From Campylobacterales bacterium (GTDB lineage Bacteria > Campylobacterota > Campylobacteria > Campylobacterales > QNZT01), in the NCBI GenBank assembly GCA_027081145.1, contig JALWLB010000166.1, positions 1 through 32,323 on the forward strand: DNA of 32,323 nucleotides, written 5' to 3'. The position numbers were made by a program, and so were the translations under genes. The notes beneath the pieces were generated by a model. That model saw nothing but the letters and a program-made list of their open reading frames with translations. It searched no databases and was not told the origin of the DNA. Below are positions 25,000-32,323 of this stretch, piece by piece; position 1 is the first letter of the stretch, and each line of letters opens with the position of its first letter.

Positions 25000-25542
25000 A
25001 TGTATAGCACGGATATCTCACTTATTAAAATGATAACAGATCACTATTGGATTAAAAGAGATACCATAGTTACTAAACACAATTACAAAGGAAGAGTCTT
25101 TTTTGATAAGTATGAAAAAGTTAATAAAACCCTATCCAGATCTATCATGAATGAACATAGTGATGGAAAAGTTACGGTTGCTCACTCTTTGATAAATAGT
25201 AGAGATAAAGTTGAGAATATTGTATTTGATTATAATGGCAGAGATCCTGAGAGATTTTGGCATAGAGCACAACTACTTTTTCGCGAAGAGGGGTATTTAA
25301 ACTTTACAGCTTATAAGAGCAAAAGTCCAAACCATCTTCACCTATATATTCACAAAGGTCATACAACTTTACAAGAGGCGTATCAATTGGCAAACACGCT
25401 ATCTATGAAACTATCATCAAAACTTCCAAGAGAGTGGAAAGTCTATCCAAATGCTGATATACCAAGAGAGTTTAATATACTAAATTTACCCGGAGAAGTG
25501 TTTAAAAAAGAGAGGGGGGCATCATGGGCAAGACATATGTAA
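25000..25542 (+). CDS. DUF1882 family protein
   Basis: A 180-residue soluble protein that I recognise as the Campylobacterota-restricted DUF1882 family (H. pylori HP0184 type), usually found next to glyA. The function is unknown. The core FDYNGRDPERFWHRAQLLF, SKSPNHLHLYIHKG and PREFNILNLPGEVFKKERG contains spaced Asp, His and charged positions that remind me of primase-polymerase folds, but I cannot confirm that. It starts 8 bases after glyA with a GGAG site and is followed by the SPOR gene 15 bases later. Confidence 0.8.
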   Translation: MYSTDISLIKMITDHYWIKRDTIVTKHNYKGRVFFDKYEKVNKTLSRSIMNEHSDGKVTVAHSLINSRDKVENIVFDYNGRDPERFWHRAQLLFREEGYLNFTAYKSKSPNHLHLYIHKGHTTLQEAYQLANTLSMKLSSKLPREWKVYPNADIPREFNILNLPGEVFKKERGASWARHM

Positions 25543-25557
25543 AAGGAGAAAAACGCA

Positions 25558-26298
25558 ATGCAAGAGGTTAAAAAAGATAATGAATTACAAGATATTGTAC
25601 TTGAGAGAGAAAGTATTGGGAGTGAGAGATTGAAAAAAGTTTTACTTACTATTGCAACTTTATTTTTGGTTTTTTTAATTGTTATTGTTATCTATAAACT
25701 TATTAGTGGTAGTGAAGAGCCAAAAAGTTTAACGCCAAATGCAGTAGCTCAAAAGGAGCAAGAGTCACTCAAAGAGAGTATAACTGAGTTAAAAGAGGAT
25801 ATCTTTAAACAAGAAAAAATTATAGATGATACTACTGAAACAGATTTGAAATTTGAAGAGATGGTTAGAAAACTTAAAGAACAAGATATGATTGAAAAAT
25901 CACAAGAGGAAGAATCAGAACCAAAACCTCAAGAGGATACTCAAGAGTCTAATAAAAAAGAGATTAAAATCACTCAAAGTAAACAACCAGCTAAACCAAA
26001 ACCAGTTGAAATTATAAAAACAGAAGTTGAAAAACCAAAAGAGGCTTATAAGTTATCTAAAATTAGCGGCTTTTTTGTACAAGTTGGAGCAACTTATGGA
26101 ACATATCCTGATAAAGCATTTTTAAAAAAGATTAATAAAAATGGATTTGATTATATAGTGCATAAAACTTATGTAAAAGGAAAAGCCATCAAAAAAGTTT
26201 TAGTAGGGCCATATGATAGTAGAGAAAAGGCTAGAAAAGCTCTATTGAAAATTAGATCCACTATCAAACCAGACGCTTTTATATATAGGTTAAATTAG
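25558..26298 (+). CDS. SPOR-domain membrane protein
   Basis: A 246-residue bitopic protein: a short charged cytoplasmic N-terminus, one membrane helix (VLLTIATLFLVFLIVIVIYKLI, residues 29-50), a long Lys/Glu/Pro-rich periplasmic linker (about 55-165), and a C-terminal SPOR domain (GFFVQVGATYGTYPDKAFL... VLVGPYDSREKARKALLKI). SPOR domains bind denuded peptidoglycan glycan strands at the division septum. A role in cell division or wall remodelling is likely. Which SPOR type it is (FtsN-, DedD- or RlpA-like) is not decidable. Confidence 0.9.
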   Translation: MQEVKKDNELQDIVLERESIGSERLKKVLLTIATLFLVFLIVIVIYKLISGSEEPKSLTPNAVAQKEQESLKESITELKEDIFKQEKIIDDTTETDLKFEEMVRKLKEQDMIEKSQEEESEPKPQEDTQESNKKEIKITQSKQPAKPKPVEIIKTEVEKPKEAYKLSKISGFFVQVGATYGTYPDKAFLKKINKNGFDYIVHKTYVKGKAIKKVLVGPYDSREKARKALLKIRSTIKPDAFIYRLN

Positions 26299-26299
26299 T

Positions 26300-27715
26300 G
26301 TGATTGCTTATAAACAGATACTGTTTGATCAATTTACACCAATTTGTATATACCAAAAGCTAAAAGAGAGATTTAAAGATGATCTCTCTTTTTTGTTTGA
26401 GAGTGCCATCAACTCTGATAAAGGAAATTATAGCTATATATTTATCGGATATTCTCAAAGAGTCTCTTATAAAGATAAAATCACCTATTTTACAGATGAA
26501 AATAAAAATACAAAAGAGTTACAAACCAATCCATTTGATTTTTTAAAAGAGTATTATAAAGATATTGATCCTACAAATTATCAAAATCTTGCAAAAAAAT
26601 TAGATATCGGTTATGTGGATGGATTTGTTGGATACATCGGATATGATAGTGTGAAAATATTTGAGCCTATCTTAAATAACTCTATGGATAAACTAAAGAG
26701 TGAATTAGATATTTCAGATATCGATCTTATAAGACCAAATTTGACAGTTGTCTATTCTCACAAAACAAATAAATTAACACTTCTATCCTACACAAAAGAG
26801 TTTGAGACCTCTCTTGATGATATTATCAAATATCTAAAAGAACCTACCAATCATGTAGAGATAAAAAAGAGTAAAATCGATAAAAAAAGAGGAGAATTTT
26901 CGATAAATAAAGAGAAATTTTTTGATATCATTGATGATGCAAAAGAGATGATAAGAAGTGGTGAAATATTTCAAATTTTAATTTCAAATAGATTTACTCA
27001 ATATGCCACTATAGATAAACTTAGTTTTTATCGCCTTTTAAGAAGCAAAAACCCCTCCCCTTATATGTTTTTACTAGATTTTAAAGATTTTTCTATCGTT
27101 GGAAGCTCACCTGAAGTGATGGTAGGGCTACATGATAGACATATACTTCTTAGACCAATTGCTGGAACTAGAAGACGAGGTGATAGTATCCAAAGAGATA
27201 AAGAGCTAGAGCTGGAAATGTTAAATGATGAAAAAGAGAGAGCTGAGCATTTAATGTTGGTTGATCTTGGTAGAAACGATGTTGGTAAAGTTGCAAAAAT
27301 AGCAACTGTAAAAGTTACCCAAATGATGAGAGTTGAGAGATACTCTCATGTAATGCATATGGTAAGTGATATAGATGCTATTTTGGATAAAAAATATGAT
27401 ATGTTTGATCTATTTGCCGCAACATTTACAGCAGGAACTATGACAGGAGCTCCAAAAATACGAGCAATGCAATTAATAGCAAAATATGAAGGATTAAAAA
27501 GAGAATTTTATAGTGGAGCTATAGGGTATTTTGGATTTGATGGAAATATGGATAGTGCAATAGCTATAAGAACCGCATATTTAGATGATGAAAAAATTGT
27601 CTTTCAAGCTGGAGCTGGTATAGTAGCAGATAGCCAAAAAGAGCTTGAATTTTTGGAAGTCAATAACAAACTAGGTGCTATGATGAGTACGCTAAAGGAG
27701 TTAGAGGATGAGTAA
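26300..27715 (+). CDS. trpE: Anthranilate synthase component I
   Basis: A 471-residue chorismate-utilising enzyme. The N-terminal part ([34 protein letters not shown]) resembles TrpE, including the region of the LLES-type tryptophan-feedback motif (here LFES). The core has [63 protein letters not shown] and [22 protein letters not shown]. PabB is the main alternative. The start codon is GTG, one base after the SPOR stop. Its glutaminase partner trpG lies about 25 kb away on the opposite strand. It overlaps aroE by 8 bases. Confidence 0.9.
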   Translation: MIAYKQILFDQFTPICIYQKLKERFKDDLSFLFESAINSDKGNYSYIFIGYSQRVSYKDKITYFTDENKNTKELQTNPFDFLKEYYKDIDPTNYQNLAKKLDIGYVDGFVGYIGYDSVKIFEPILNNSMDKLKSELDISDIDLIRPNLTVVYSHKTNKLTLLSYTKEFETSLDDIIKYLKEPTNHVEIKKSKIDKKRGEFSINKEKFFDIIDDAKEMIRSGEIFQILISNRFTQYATIDKLSFYRLLRSKNPSPYMFLLDFKDFSIVGSSPEVMVGLHDRHILLRPIAGTRRRGDSIQRDKELELEMLNDEKERAEHLMLVDLGRNDVGKVAKIATVKVTQMMRVERYSHVMHMVSDIDAILDKKYDMFDLFAATFTAGTMTGAPKIRAMQLIAKYEGLKREFYSGAIGYFGFDGNMDSAIAIRTAYLDDEKIVFQAGAGIVADSQKELEFLEVNNKLGAMMSTLKELEDE

Positions 27716-28493
27716 AAAATTTACCATTTTTGGAAATCCTGTAAAACACTCACTATCACCAAAAATGCACACATATGCAATTGAAGGTTTAAATCTTGAT
27801 GCAACCTATACAAAGACTTTACTAGAAGATGGCAAAAAGTTAAAAGAGCTATTTTTAAAAAATTTTGATGGAGCAAGTGTTACAATTCCACACAAAGAGA
27901 TCGCTTTTGAGCTTTGTGATGAAGTGGATGATTTAGCAAAATCTATAAAGGCTGTAAATACTCTAATCAAAAAAGATAATAAAATGGTAGGCTATAATAC
28001 AGATGCAACCGGTTTTTATAGATCTATAAAAGAGTTTGAGGGTATAAAAAGTGCTCTTATTTTAGGAGCTGGAGGAAGTGCAAAAGCGATAAGCACAATT
28101 TTAAAAACAAACCAGATATCATGTAGCATTTTAAATCGATCGAGTGAGAGATTAAAACATTTTAAAAACTTAGGTTTTGAAACTTTTACATGGGATGATC
28201 TTTTTAAAAAGAATTTTGATCTTATTATAAATACAACTTCAGCTGGATTAAATGATAGTAGCCTTCCTTGTCCTAAAGATATCATGTATGATATATTTTC
28301 AAATGCAAAATATGCAATCGATATAATTTATAATATCAACACACCATTTTTACAATTAGCAAAAAAATTTAATCTAAAAAATAAAGATGGCTCTGATATG
28401 CTTTTATATCAAGGGATAGAAGCTTTTAATCTCTTTTATGATAACAGGTTTTCATACGATATAATAGAAAAATTTATGAAAAAAGCTTTCTAA
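27708..28493 (+). CDS. aroE: Shikimate dehydrogenase
   Basis: A 261-residue NADP-dependent enzyme reducing 3-dehydroshikimate to shikimate. FGNPVKHSLSPKMHTYAI binds substrate, SVTIPHKE has the catalytic Lys, NTDATGF the Asp, and ALILGAGGSAKAI binds NADP. Together with trpE it places two chorismate/aromatic genes in tandem. The last nine codons recur 480 bases downstream as a direct repeat, and its stop has changed relative to the presumed ancestral end. Confidence 0.95.
   Translation: MSKKFTIFGNPVKHSLSPKMHTYAIEGLNLDATYTKTLLEDGKKLKELFLKNFDGASVTIPHKEIAFELCDEVDDLAKSIKAVNTLIKKDNKMVGYNTDATGFYRSIKEFEGIKSALILGAGGSAKAISTILKTNQISCSILNRSSERLKHFKNLGFETFTWDDLFKKNFDLIINTTSAGLNDSSLPCPKDIMYDIFSNAKYAIDIIYNINTPFLQLAKKFNLKNKDGSDMLLYQGIEAFNLFYDNRFSYDIIEKFMKKAF
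28458..28489. repeat. Direct repeat copy 1 (aroE 3' end)
   Basis: This segment of the aroE 3' end matches 28938-28970. The last 27 bases (28463-28489, starting aatagaaaaatttatgaaaa) are identical in both; the six before them match with a one-base indel. It marks the left border of the degenerate toxin-antitoxin insert. Confidence 0.92.
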
Positions 28494-28555
28494 AGCATAA
28501 CTTTTATATTTTTACAAAAAGCATAAAGATAGACATTTGTATCAAAATATACCAT
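28490..28555 (-). pseudogene. PIN-domain (VapC-like) toxin remnant, 21 codons
   Basis: An ATG overlapping the end of the antitoxin gene (frame +1) encodes MVYFDTNVYLYAFCKNIKVM plus one residue and a TAG. M-x-Y-F-D-T-N-V-x-L is the typical first strand of VapC-type PIN ribonucleases, with the first catalytic Asp at position 5. The other acidic residues and about 110 residues are missing; the stub ends where the aroE repeat begins. It is therefore a truncated, inactive toxin. Confidence 0.68.
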
Positions 28556-28775
28556 CTATTATCTCATCTGTATTGGTAGCATTTTGATATGTAAGCTTTA
28601 CTTTATTGTTAGAGCTTTTTACAAGTTTATAAAACTCTTCTAAATCTTTGTTATTAGCAATCGAAGTATCTTTTATCTTTATATCTTTTATCATACCATC
28701 TTTGAGACTTTCTAAGAGCTCTAAAACTTGATCAGTATATTTATCATCTATATCTATCATAACTGTTTGCACCAT
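28542..28775 (-). CDS. Antitoxin-like protein (VapB-type partner of the PIN remnant)
   Basis: A 77-residue acidic protein, MVQTVMIDIDDKYTDQVLELLESL at the N-terminus and a charged, probably flexible C-terminal tail. The pattern (short strand, then helices, then tail) and the overlap with a PIN-type reading frame suggest a type II antitoxin; I do not recognise its exact family. It is the only minus-strand gene between plus-strand genes here. AGGAG precedes the ATG, and a TATAAT -10 overlaps the small palindrome ATGATTATATCAT (28796-28808). With its toxin truncated, the gene would be a relic or an orphan regulator. Confidence 0.6.
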   Translation of the reverse strand: MVQTVMIDIDDKYTDQVLELLESLKDGMIKDIKIKDTSIANNKDLEEFYKLVKSSNNKVKLTYQNATNTDEIIDGIF

Positions 28776-28795
28776 AAACTCCTATTATCTTTAAA

Positions 28796-28808
28796 ATGAT
28801 TATATCAT
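28796..28808 (-). promoter_or_regulatory. Promoter -10 with overlapping palindrome for the antitoxin-like gene
   Basis: TATAAT (minus strand, 28804-28799) lies within the inverted repeat ATGAT-tat-ATCAT, about 24 bases before the antitoxin ATG. Type II antitoxins often repress their own promoter at such a site. Confidence 0.4.
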
Positions 28809-28862
28809 ATTTTTAAAACATAAATTGTATTCATAAGAAAAATCATATTATTTGAAGATATT

Positions 28863-28873
28863 TTTGCTACAAT
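28863..28873 (+). promoter_or_regulatory. Probable extended -10 promoter for the histidine kinase-hemH pair
   Basis: TTTGCTACAAT closely matches the cvpA promoter (TTTGCTATAAT). It would give the kinase its own promoter, about 100 bases upstream of the ATG, now that the insert separates it from aroE. Confidence 0.5.
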
Positions 28874-28874
28874 A

Positions 28875-28929
28875 GCTCTCATAAAGAGCCTTCTTTACTC
28901 TGCAAAATCACTATTTGTGATAATTTGCA
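28875..28929 (+). other. Two stem-loops in the histidine kinase leader
   Basis: The first is GCTCT-cataa-AGAGC (28875-28889). The second pairs TGCAAAATCAC with GTGATAATTTGCA (28901-28929), 11 base pairs with a two-base bulge and a 5-base loop. Neither is followed by a U-run, so they are not obvious terminators. Confidence 0.45.
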
Positions 28930-28937
28930 AGTGGCTT

Positions 28938-28970
28938 GATATAAATAGAAAAATTTATGAAAAAAGCTTT
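28938..28970. repeat. Direct repeat copy 2 (aroE 3' end) before the kinase gene
   Basis: The right-hand copy of the aroE-derived repeat. After the shared 27 bases the sequence reads tagatgatag. Read in the aroE frame of copy 1 this would end ...AF-R-TGA and overlap the kinase ATG as ATGA, which looks like the original aroE-kinase junction. Confidence 0.9.
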
Positions 28971-28973
28971 TAG

Positions 28974-30008
28974 ATGATAGATAAAACACTTCTTGATAAT
29001 TTAAATGATAAAGATAAAGAGAGCTTAAAGTGGACACTGGAGAATCTAATATCTCAAACATACTCAGTTGAGAGTGAATATAAAAAATTAAATCTATCCT
29101 ATCAAAATTTACAAGGTTTTTTAAACCAAATAGTGGAGGCTTTACCAAATGCACTATGGGTTTTGAATGAAGATGAGAGTATATATTTGCAAAATAGTGA
29201 AGCTAAAAAGGTTTCAAATTTAATAAAGCGTATAGATTTACAAAATAGTAGTAGCGAAATAGAGTATAAAAGAAAGATATATTTAGTAAAAACAAAACAG
29301 ATAGATAATAAAACAATTATAAGTGCAACAGATATAACTGAACAAAAAAGGGGTGAGAGATTGGCTTCTATGGGACAAATTGCGGCTCATCTTTCACATG
29401 AAATTAGAAATCCAATAGGAGCAATCTCTCTTTTATCTTCAACATTGATGCAAAAGGTAAAACCAGATAATAAACAGATTGTAAAAGAGATACAAAAATC
29501 TATATATAGAGTTGAGAGGATCATAAAATCGACTCTACTTTTTACAAAAGGGGTAGAGATATCTAAAGAGATCTTTTCACTAGATGAGTTAAAAGAGCAG
29601 ATCAAAGAGGCAAAAAATTACTACTCAACCACAAAAGAGATAAAGTTAAATATAGAGTTTGCTAAAAAAGATATATATGCAGATTTTGATCTACTCTCTA
29701 TGGTAATGCAAAACTTTTTATACAATGCGATAGATGCCATTGAAGAGGAGGATGAAAAAGAGAGTGGAGTTGTAACATTTATCTATCAAGATGAAAAAAC
29801 AGATGATATATTTATCATAAAAGATAGTGGTGCCAAAATTAAAAATAAAAATATTTTATTTGAACCGTTTCAAACCACAAAAACAAAAGGTCATGGATTA
29901 GGACTTGCACTCTCTTTAGAGATTATAAAAGCTCATGGTGGTAAAATTTCTCTTTTAAAAGATGAAAAAGGGTTTAAAATATCTATAAAAAAATGGAAAA
30001 AGATTTGA
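28974..30008 (+). CDS. flgS: Cytoplasmic sensor histidine kinase, FlgS-like
   Basis: A 344-residue soluble kinase without membrane helices. Residues 1-60 form a coiled segment, and about 55-125 a PAS-like domain (IVEALPNALWVLNEDESIYLQNS). The phosphoacceptor H-box is LASMGQIAAHLSHEIRNPIG (His near 141), followed by the N-box MVMQNFLYNAIDAIEE, the G1-like IIKDSGAKI and G2 TKGHGLGLAL. The N-terminal pattern is like Campylobacterota FlgS, which phosphorylates FlgR to switch on sigma-54 flagellar genes, hence the symbol with moderate confidence. No response regulator is adjacent. It overlaps hemH by 16 bases. Confidence 0.78.
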   Translation: MIDKTLLDNLNDKDKESLKWTLENLISQTYSVESEYKKLNLSYQNLQGFLNQIVEALPNALWVLNEDESIYLQNSEAKKVSNLIKRIDLQNSSSEIEYKRKIYLVKTKQIDNKTIISATDITEQKRGERLASMGQIAAHLSHEIRNPIGAISLLSSTLMQKVKPDNKQIVKEIQKSIYRVERIIKSTLLFTKGVEISKEIFSLDELKEQIKEAKNYYSTTKEIKLNIEFAKKDIYADFDLLSMVMQNFLYNAIDAIEEEDEKESGVVTFIYQDEKTDDIFIIKDSGAKIKNKNILFEPFQTTKTKGHGLGLALSLEIIKAHGGKISLLKDEKGFKISIKKWKKI

Positions 30009-30949
30009 AAAAAGCATTGGTTTTATTAAATATGGGAGCTCCACGAGATTTAGATGAAGTTGGAGTTTTTTTAAAAAATATGTTTAATGATAAAAATATC
30101 ATAACAACAAAAAGTGCTCTTTTAAGAAAATTTATCGCTTTTATGATTGTTTTAACAAGATCCAAAGAGGCAAAGAGTAACTATAAACATTTAGGCTCAA
30201 AATCTCCACTGCTAAAGCATACAGATAACTTGATCAACAAATTAAAAGATCACTTTGATGAGTATCTAATCTCCTCTATCATGAGATATACTCCACCATT
30301 TGCCATAGATGAGCTAAAGTGGCTAAAAGCAAAAAAGGTTGAAGAGATAGTTCTATTTCCACTATATCCTCAATACTCAACAACAACTACAAAATCGTCT
30401 CTTGAAGATTTTTATATATCATGTAAAGAGATAGATTATCATCCTAAAATTGTAGAGATAAAAAACTTTTATGATAATAGACTTTATAATCAAGCAATAA
30501 TAGAAAATATCAAAAAAACATTAGAGAATAAAGATGCAAATGAGTTTGATCTAATCTTTTCAGCCCACTCTCTTCCTCAAAAGATAGTAGATAGTGGAGA
30601 TCCTTATCAAAAAGAGACTCTTATAAATGTTGATATACTTGAAAATATGCTAAAAGAGGAGGGAATTAATTTTAATAAAATCCATTTAGCTTATCAATCA
30701 AAATTAGGTCCTATAAAGTGGCTTGAACCTTCGCTGGAGAGTAAATTAAAAGAGCTTTTAAATAAAAGAGTTTTAATCTATCCAATATCTTTTATATTAG
30801 ATAACTCTGAGACTGAGTTTGAGCTTGATATTGAGTATAAAGAGTTGGCTAATGAGTTAGGATATGAGGAGTATTTGGTATCAAAGTGTTTAAATGATAG
30901 TGATCTTTTTATAAAGGCTATGCAAGATATTATAAATAAAGCTACATGA
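29993..30949 (+). CDS. hemH: Ferrochelatase
   Basis: A 318-residue enzyme that inserts iron into protoporphyrin at the last step of heme synthesis. ALVLLNMGAPRDLDEVGVFLKNMF, FPLYPQYSTTTTKSSLEDF, the catalytic-His motif FSAHSLPQKIVDSGDPY and the Glu-rich NSETEFELDIEY are diagnostic. The ATG at 29993 lies in the end of the kinase gene; a TTG four codons downstream is a possible alternative. It converges with the TRIC gene after 2 bases. Confidence 0.94.
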   Translation: MEKDLKKALVLLNMGAPRDLDEVGVFLKNMFNDKNIITTKSALLRKFIAFMIVLTRSKEAKSNYKHLGSKSPLLKHTDNLINKLKDHFDEYLISSIMRYTPPFAIDELKWLKAKKVEEIVLFPLYPQYSTTTTKSSLEDFYISCKEIDYHPKIVEIKNFYDNRLYNQAIIENIKKTLENKDANEFDLIFSAHSLPQKIVDSGDPYQKETLINVDILENMLKEEGINFNKIHLAYQSKLGPIKWLEPSLESKLKELLNKRVLIYPISFILDNSETEFELDIEYKELANELGYEEYLVSKCLNDSDLFIKAMQDIINKAT

Positions 30950-30951
30950 TA

Positions 30952-31560
30952 TTAAACAATCTTTGGCAGATGCCAATTTTTATAATATGCCACAAGTCTA
31001 AGTATCATACCAAATCCAAAAACCATCAAAATAGTAATAAAATTTAAAAGATCTATTTGATTAAGCAGATATATCAAAACTCCAACCAAAATTGCTACAC
31101 TTCCATAAAATTCGCTAACTAGCACAAATGGAATTTTATTTATAAGCATATCTCTCATAACTCCGCCACCTACTGCTGTTATAAAAGCCAATAAAACCAC
31201 ACCAAAGAAGTTAAAATCAACTTCAACCGCTACAATGGCTCCAGAGATAGCAAAAGAGACTAAACCTAAAGTATCACTTATGATAAAAAATGGACTTTTT
31301 TCAATTTTTTCAAATCTATGAAGTTTTAACAAAATTGCAAAAAAGACAACAACTATTACCAAAATAGAGGCTAAGTTATTATGAAATGCAAATAGCTCTC
31401 TATTACTTAAAATATCTCTAACAACTCCACCACCAAGAGCTGTTAAAAAAGCAGCTAGTGCAATACCCAAAATATCGAGCTTATTCCAAGTAGCTATAAA
31501 AAAACCACTCAAAGAAAAAGATACTATCCCAACAATCTCTGCTACTTCTAAAATATTCAA
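30952..31560 (-). CDS. TRIC/UPF0126 family membrane protein
   Basis: About 202 residues with six to seven hydrophobic helices arranged as two similar halves, each with the signature GGGV(V/M)RD: TALGGGVVRDIL and TAVGGGVMRDML. The bacterial family is related to trimeric intracellular cation channels, and some members are implicated in glycine transport. The track's start at 31683 is in the neighbour's coding region and gives a basic leader foreign to the family. I prefer the TTG at 31560 (MNILEVAEIVGIVSFSLSG) with GGGAG upstream. It is divergent from the SLC13 gene. Confidence 0.87.
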   Translation of the reverse strand: MNILEVAEIVGIVSFSLSGFFIATWNKLDILGIALAAFLTALGGGVVRDILSNRELFAFHNNLASILVIVVVFFAILLKLHRFEKIEKSPFFIISDTLGLVSFAISGAIVAVEVDFNFFGVVLLAFITAVGGGVMRDMLINKIPFVLVSEFYGSVAILVGVLIYLLNQIDLLNFITILMVFGFGMILRLVAYYKNWHLPKIV

Positions 31561-31612
31561 TGCTATACTACTCCCAAAAGAAGTTATTATAACAAAACTA
31601 GGAAAATAGTAG

Positions 31613-32323
31613 ATGAGAGATATATTTATAGCTTTACTTATTGGAGTCTTTTTCTTTGGAATATCATTAATTGGCTTTAGCAATGAGCATTCACTTTTGA
31701 TTGGTGTTGTTGCATTTTTGGTAGCTTTATGGACAAATGCGGCTTTGCCTCTTGGGGTGGTCTCTTTATTGCCACTTATACTATTTCCATCTCTTGGTAT
31801 TCTTGATGTAAAAGAGGTTGCTCCAAATTATGCTAAGACTATTATATTTTTATTTATTGGTGGTTTTATGATGGCAATTGCGGTTGAAAAAATTGGACTT
31901 CATAAATACTTTAGTGCAAAACTTCTCTCATTTTTTCCAAAAACTTCAACCGGTATTATATATGCTCTTTCTATAACTGCTGCACTTTTGAGTGCAATAT
32001 TATCAAATACAACTATCACACTTATGCTAATGCCAATAGCACTCTTTTTAACTCAAAATATAAAATTAAAGGTTAGATTTTTATTAGCAATCGCATATGG
32101 AGCTAGTATAGGAGGTATAATAACTCCAATAGGAACTGCTCCAAATATGCTACTTCTTGGATTTTTAGAAGATAAGGGATTAAACTATCCTACATTTGGA
32201 GAGTGGGTATTTATGGTAGCTCCTGTTGCTATTTTGATGCTTCTTTGTGTTCCATATATACTCTCAAGAAGTGTAAAAGATGAGTGTGTCAAAGAGATAG
32301 ATTCAAAAATACCACCTTTAGAT
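31613..32323 (+). CDS. SLC13/DASS-type anion transporter, partial at 3' end
   Basis: Open from the ATG at 31613 for 237 codons to the window end, so it is missing from the ORF track. It is a multi-helix membrane protein of the divalent anion:sodium symporter (SLC13/CitT) group: ALWTNAALPLGVVSLLPL, FIGGFMMAIAVEKIGLH, the substrate/sodium loop LSNTTITLMLMP, and ASIGGIITPIGTAPNML, which is the first conserved SNT/TPIGT-type binding site. Substrates could be dicarboxylates, sulfate or similar anions. AGGAAAA lies 9 bases upstream. Confidence 0.88.
   Translation, partial: MRDIFIALLIGVFFFGISLIGFSNEHSLLIGVVAFLVALWTNAALPLGVVSLLPLILFPSLGILDVKEVAPNYAKTIIFLFIGGFMMAIAVEKIGLHKYFSAKLLSFFPKTSTGIIYALSITAALLSAILSNTTITLMLMPIALFLTQNIKLKVRFLLAIAYGASIGGIITPIGTAPNMLLLGFLEDKGLNYPTFGEWVFMVAPVAILMLLCVPYILSRSVKDECVKEIDSKIPPLD

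Noticed and set aside
28901-28929. Rho-independent terminator
   Set aside because: The stem has a bulge and no following T-run on either strand.
31561-31683. N-terminal extension of the TRIC/UPF0126 gene in the ORF track
   Set aside because: It is antisense to the SLC13 N-terminus and foreign to the family; TTG at 31560 with GGGAG gives the usual start.

Overview
The window is low-GC DNA with the gene content and compact, overlapping layout of a Campylobacterota (epsilonproteobacterial) chromosome. The run gatC-pilT-cvpA-fur-lysS-glyA-DUF1882-SPOR-trpE-aroE, the DUF1882 gene, the frequent TTG/GTG starts and the extended -10 promoters (TTTGCTATAAT type) suggest a Sulfurimonas/Sulfurovum-like lineage. 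The genus is an inference; no rRNA or other diagnostic RNA gene was seen.

Positions 1-19,594 read almost entirely on the minus strand. From the distal end this run starts with a YfgM-like/BamB-like envelope pair, a Xer recombinase, a small unknown gene, coaX and hisG. It then enters an ABC-transporter-dependent O-antigen (or related surface glycan) locus: rfbA-rfbC-rfbD, an inserted S23 four-helix-bundle gene, rfbB, wzm, wzt with a cargo-type C-terminal domain, a large SAM methyltransferase, a kinase-like protein with a coiled coil, a two-domain glycosyltransferase, a shortened acyltransferase-3, a rhamnosyltransferase-like gene, an orphan MNT nucleotidyltransferase and the initiating phosphoglycosyltransferase WbaP. 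trpG and a GT-C-like membrane protein cut by the window edge follow.

The genes suggest this scheme. RfbABCD make dTDP-L-rhamnose and WbaP primes undecaprenyl phosphate. The GT2 enzymes extend the chain. The methyltransferase and kinase/coiled-coil proteins look like a split version of the chain terminator and molecular ruler WbdD. Wzm/Wzt exports the capped chain. The ruler candidate has an almost perfect 42-bp (14-residue) tandem duplication inside its coiled coil.

The S23 gene sits in heptamer-based repeat DNA that has entered rfbD (last codons), rfbB (N-terminal extension and one internal loop) and the intergenic space. There, five 28-bp repeats form a continuous chain of overlapping micro-ORFs joining the rfbD stop to the S23 start.

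Positions 19,688-28,493 are on the plus strand and hold housekeeping genes (gatC, pilT, cvpA, fur, lysS, glyA, DUF1882, SPOR, trpE, aroE). Between aroE and a FlgS-like histidine kinase lies a degenerate VapBC-like module: an intact antitoxin-like gene followed by a 21-codon PIN-domain stub. It is bracketed by a direct repeat of the aroE 3' end (27 identical bases). hemH, a TRIC/UPF0126 membrane protein and a truncated SLC13-type transporter close the window. No stretch longer than 300 bases lacks a gene.
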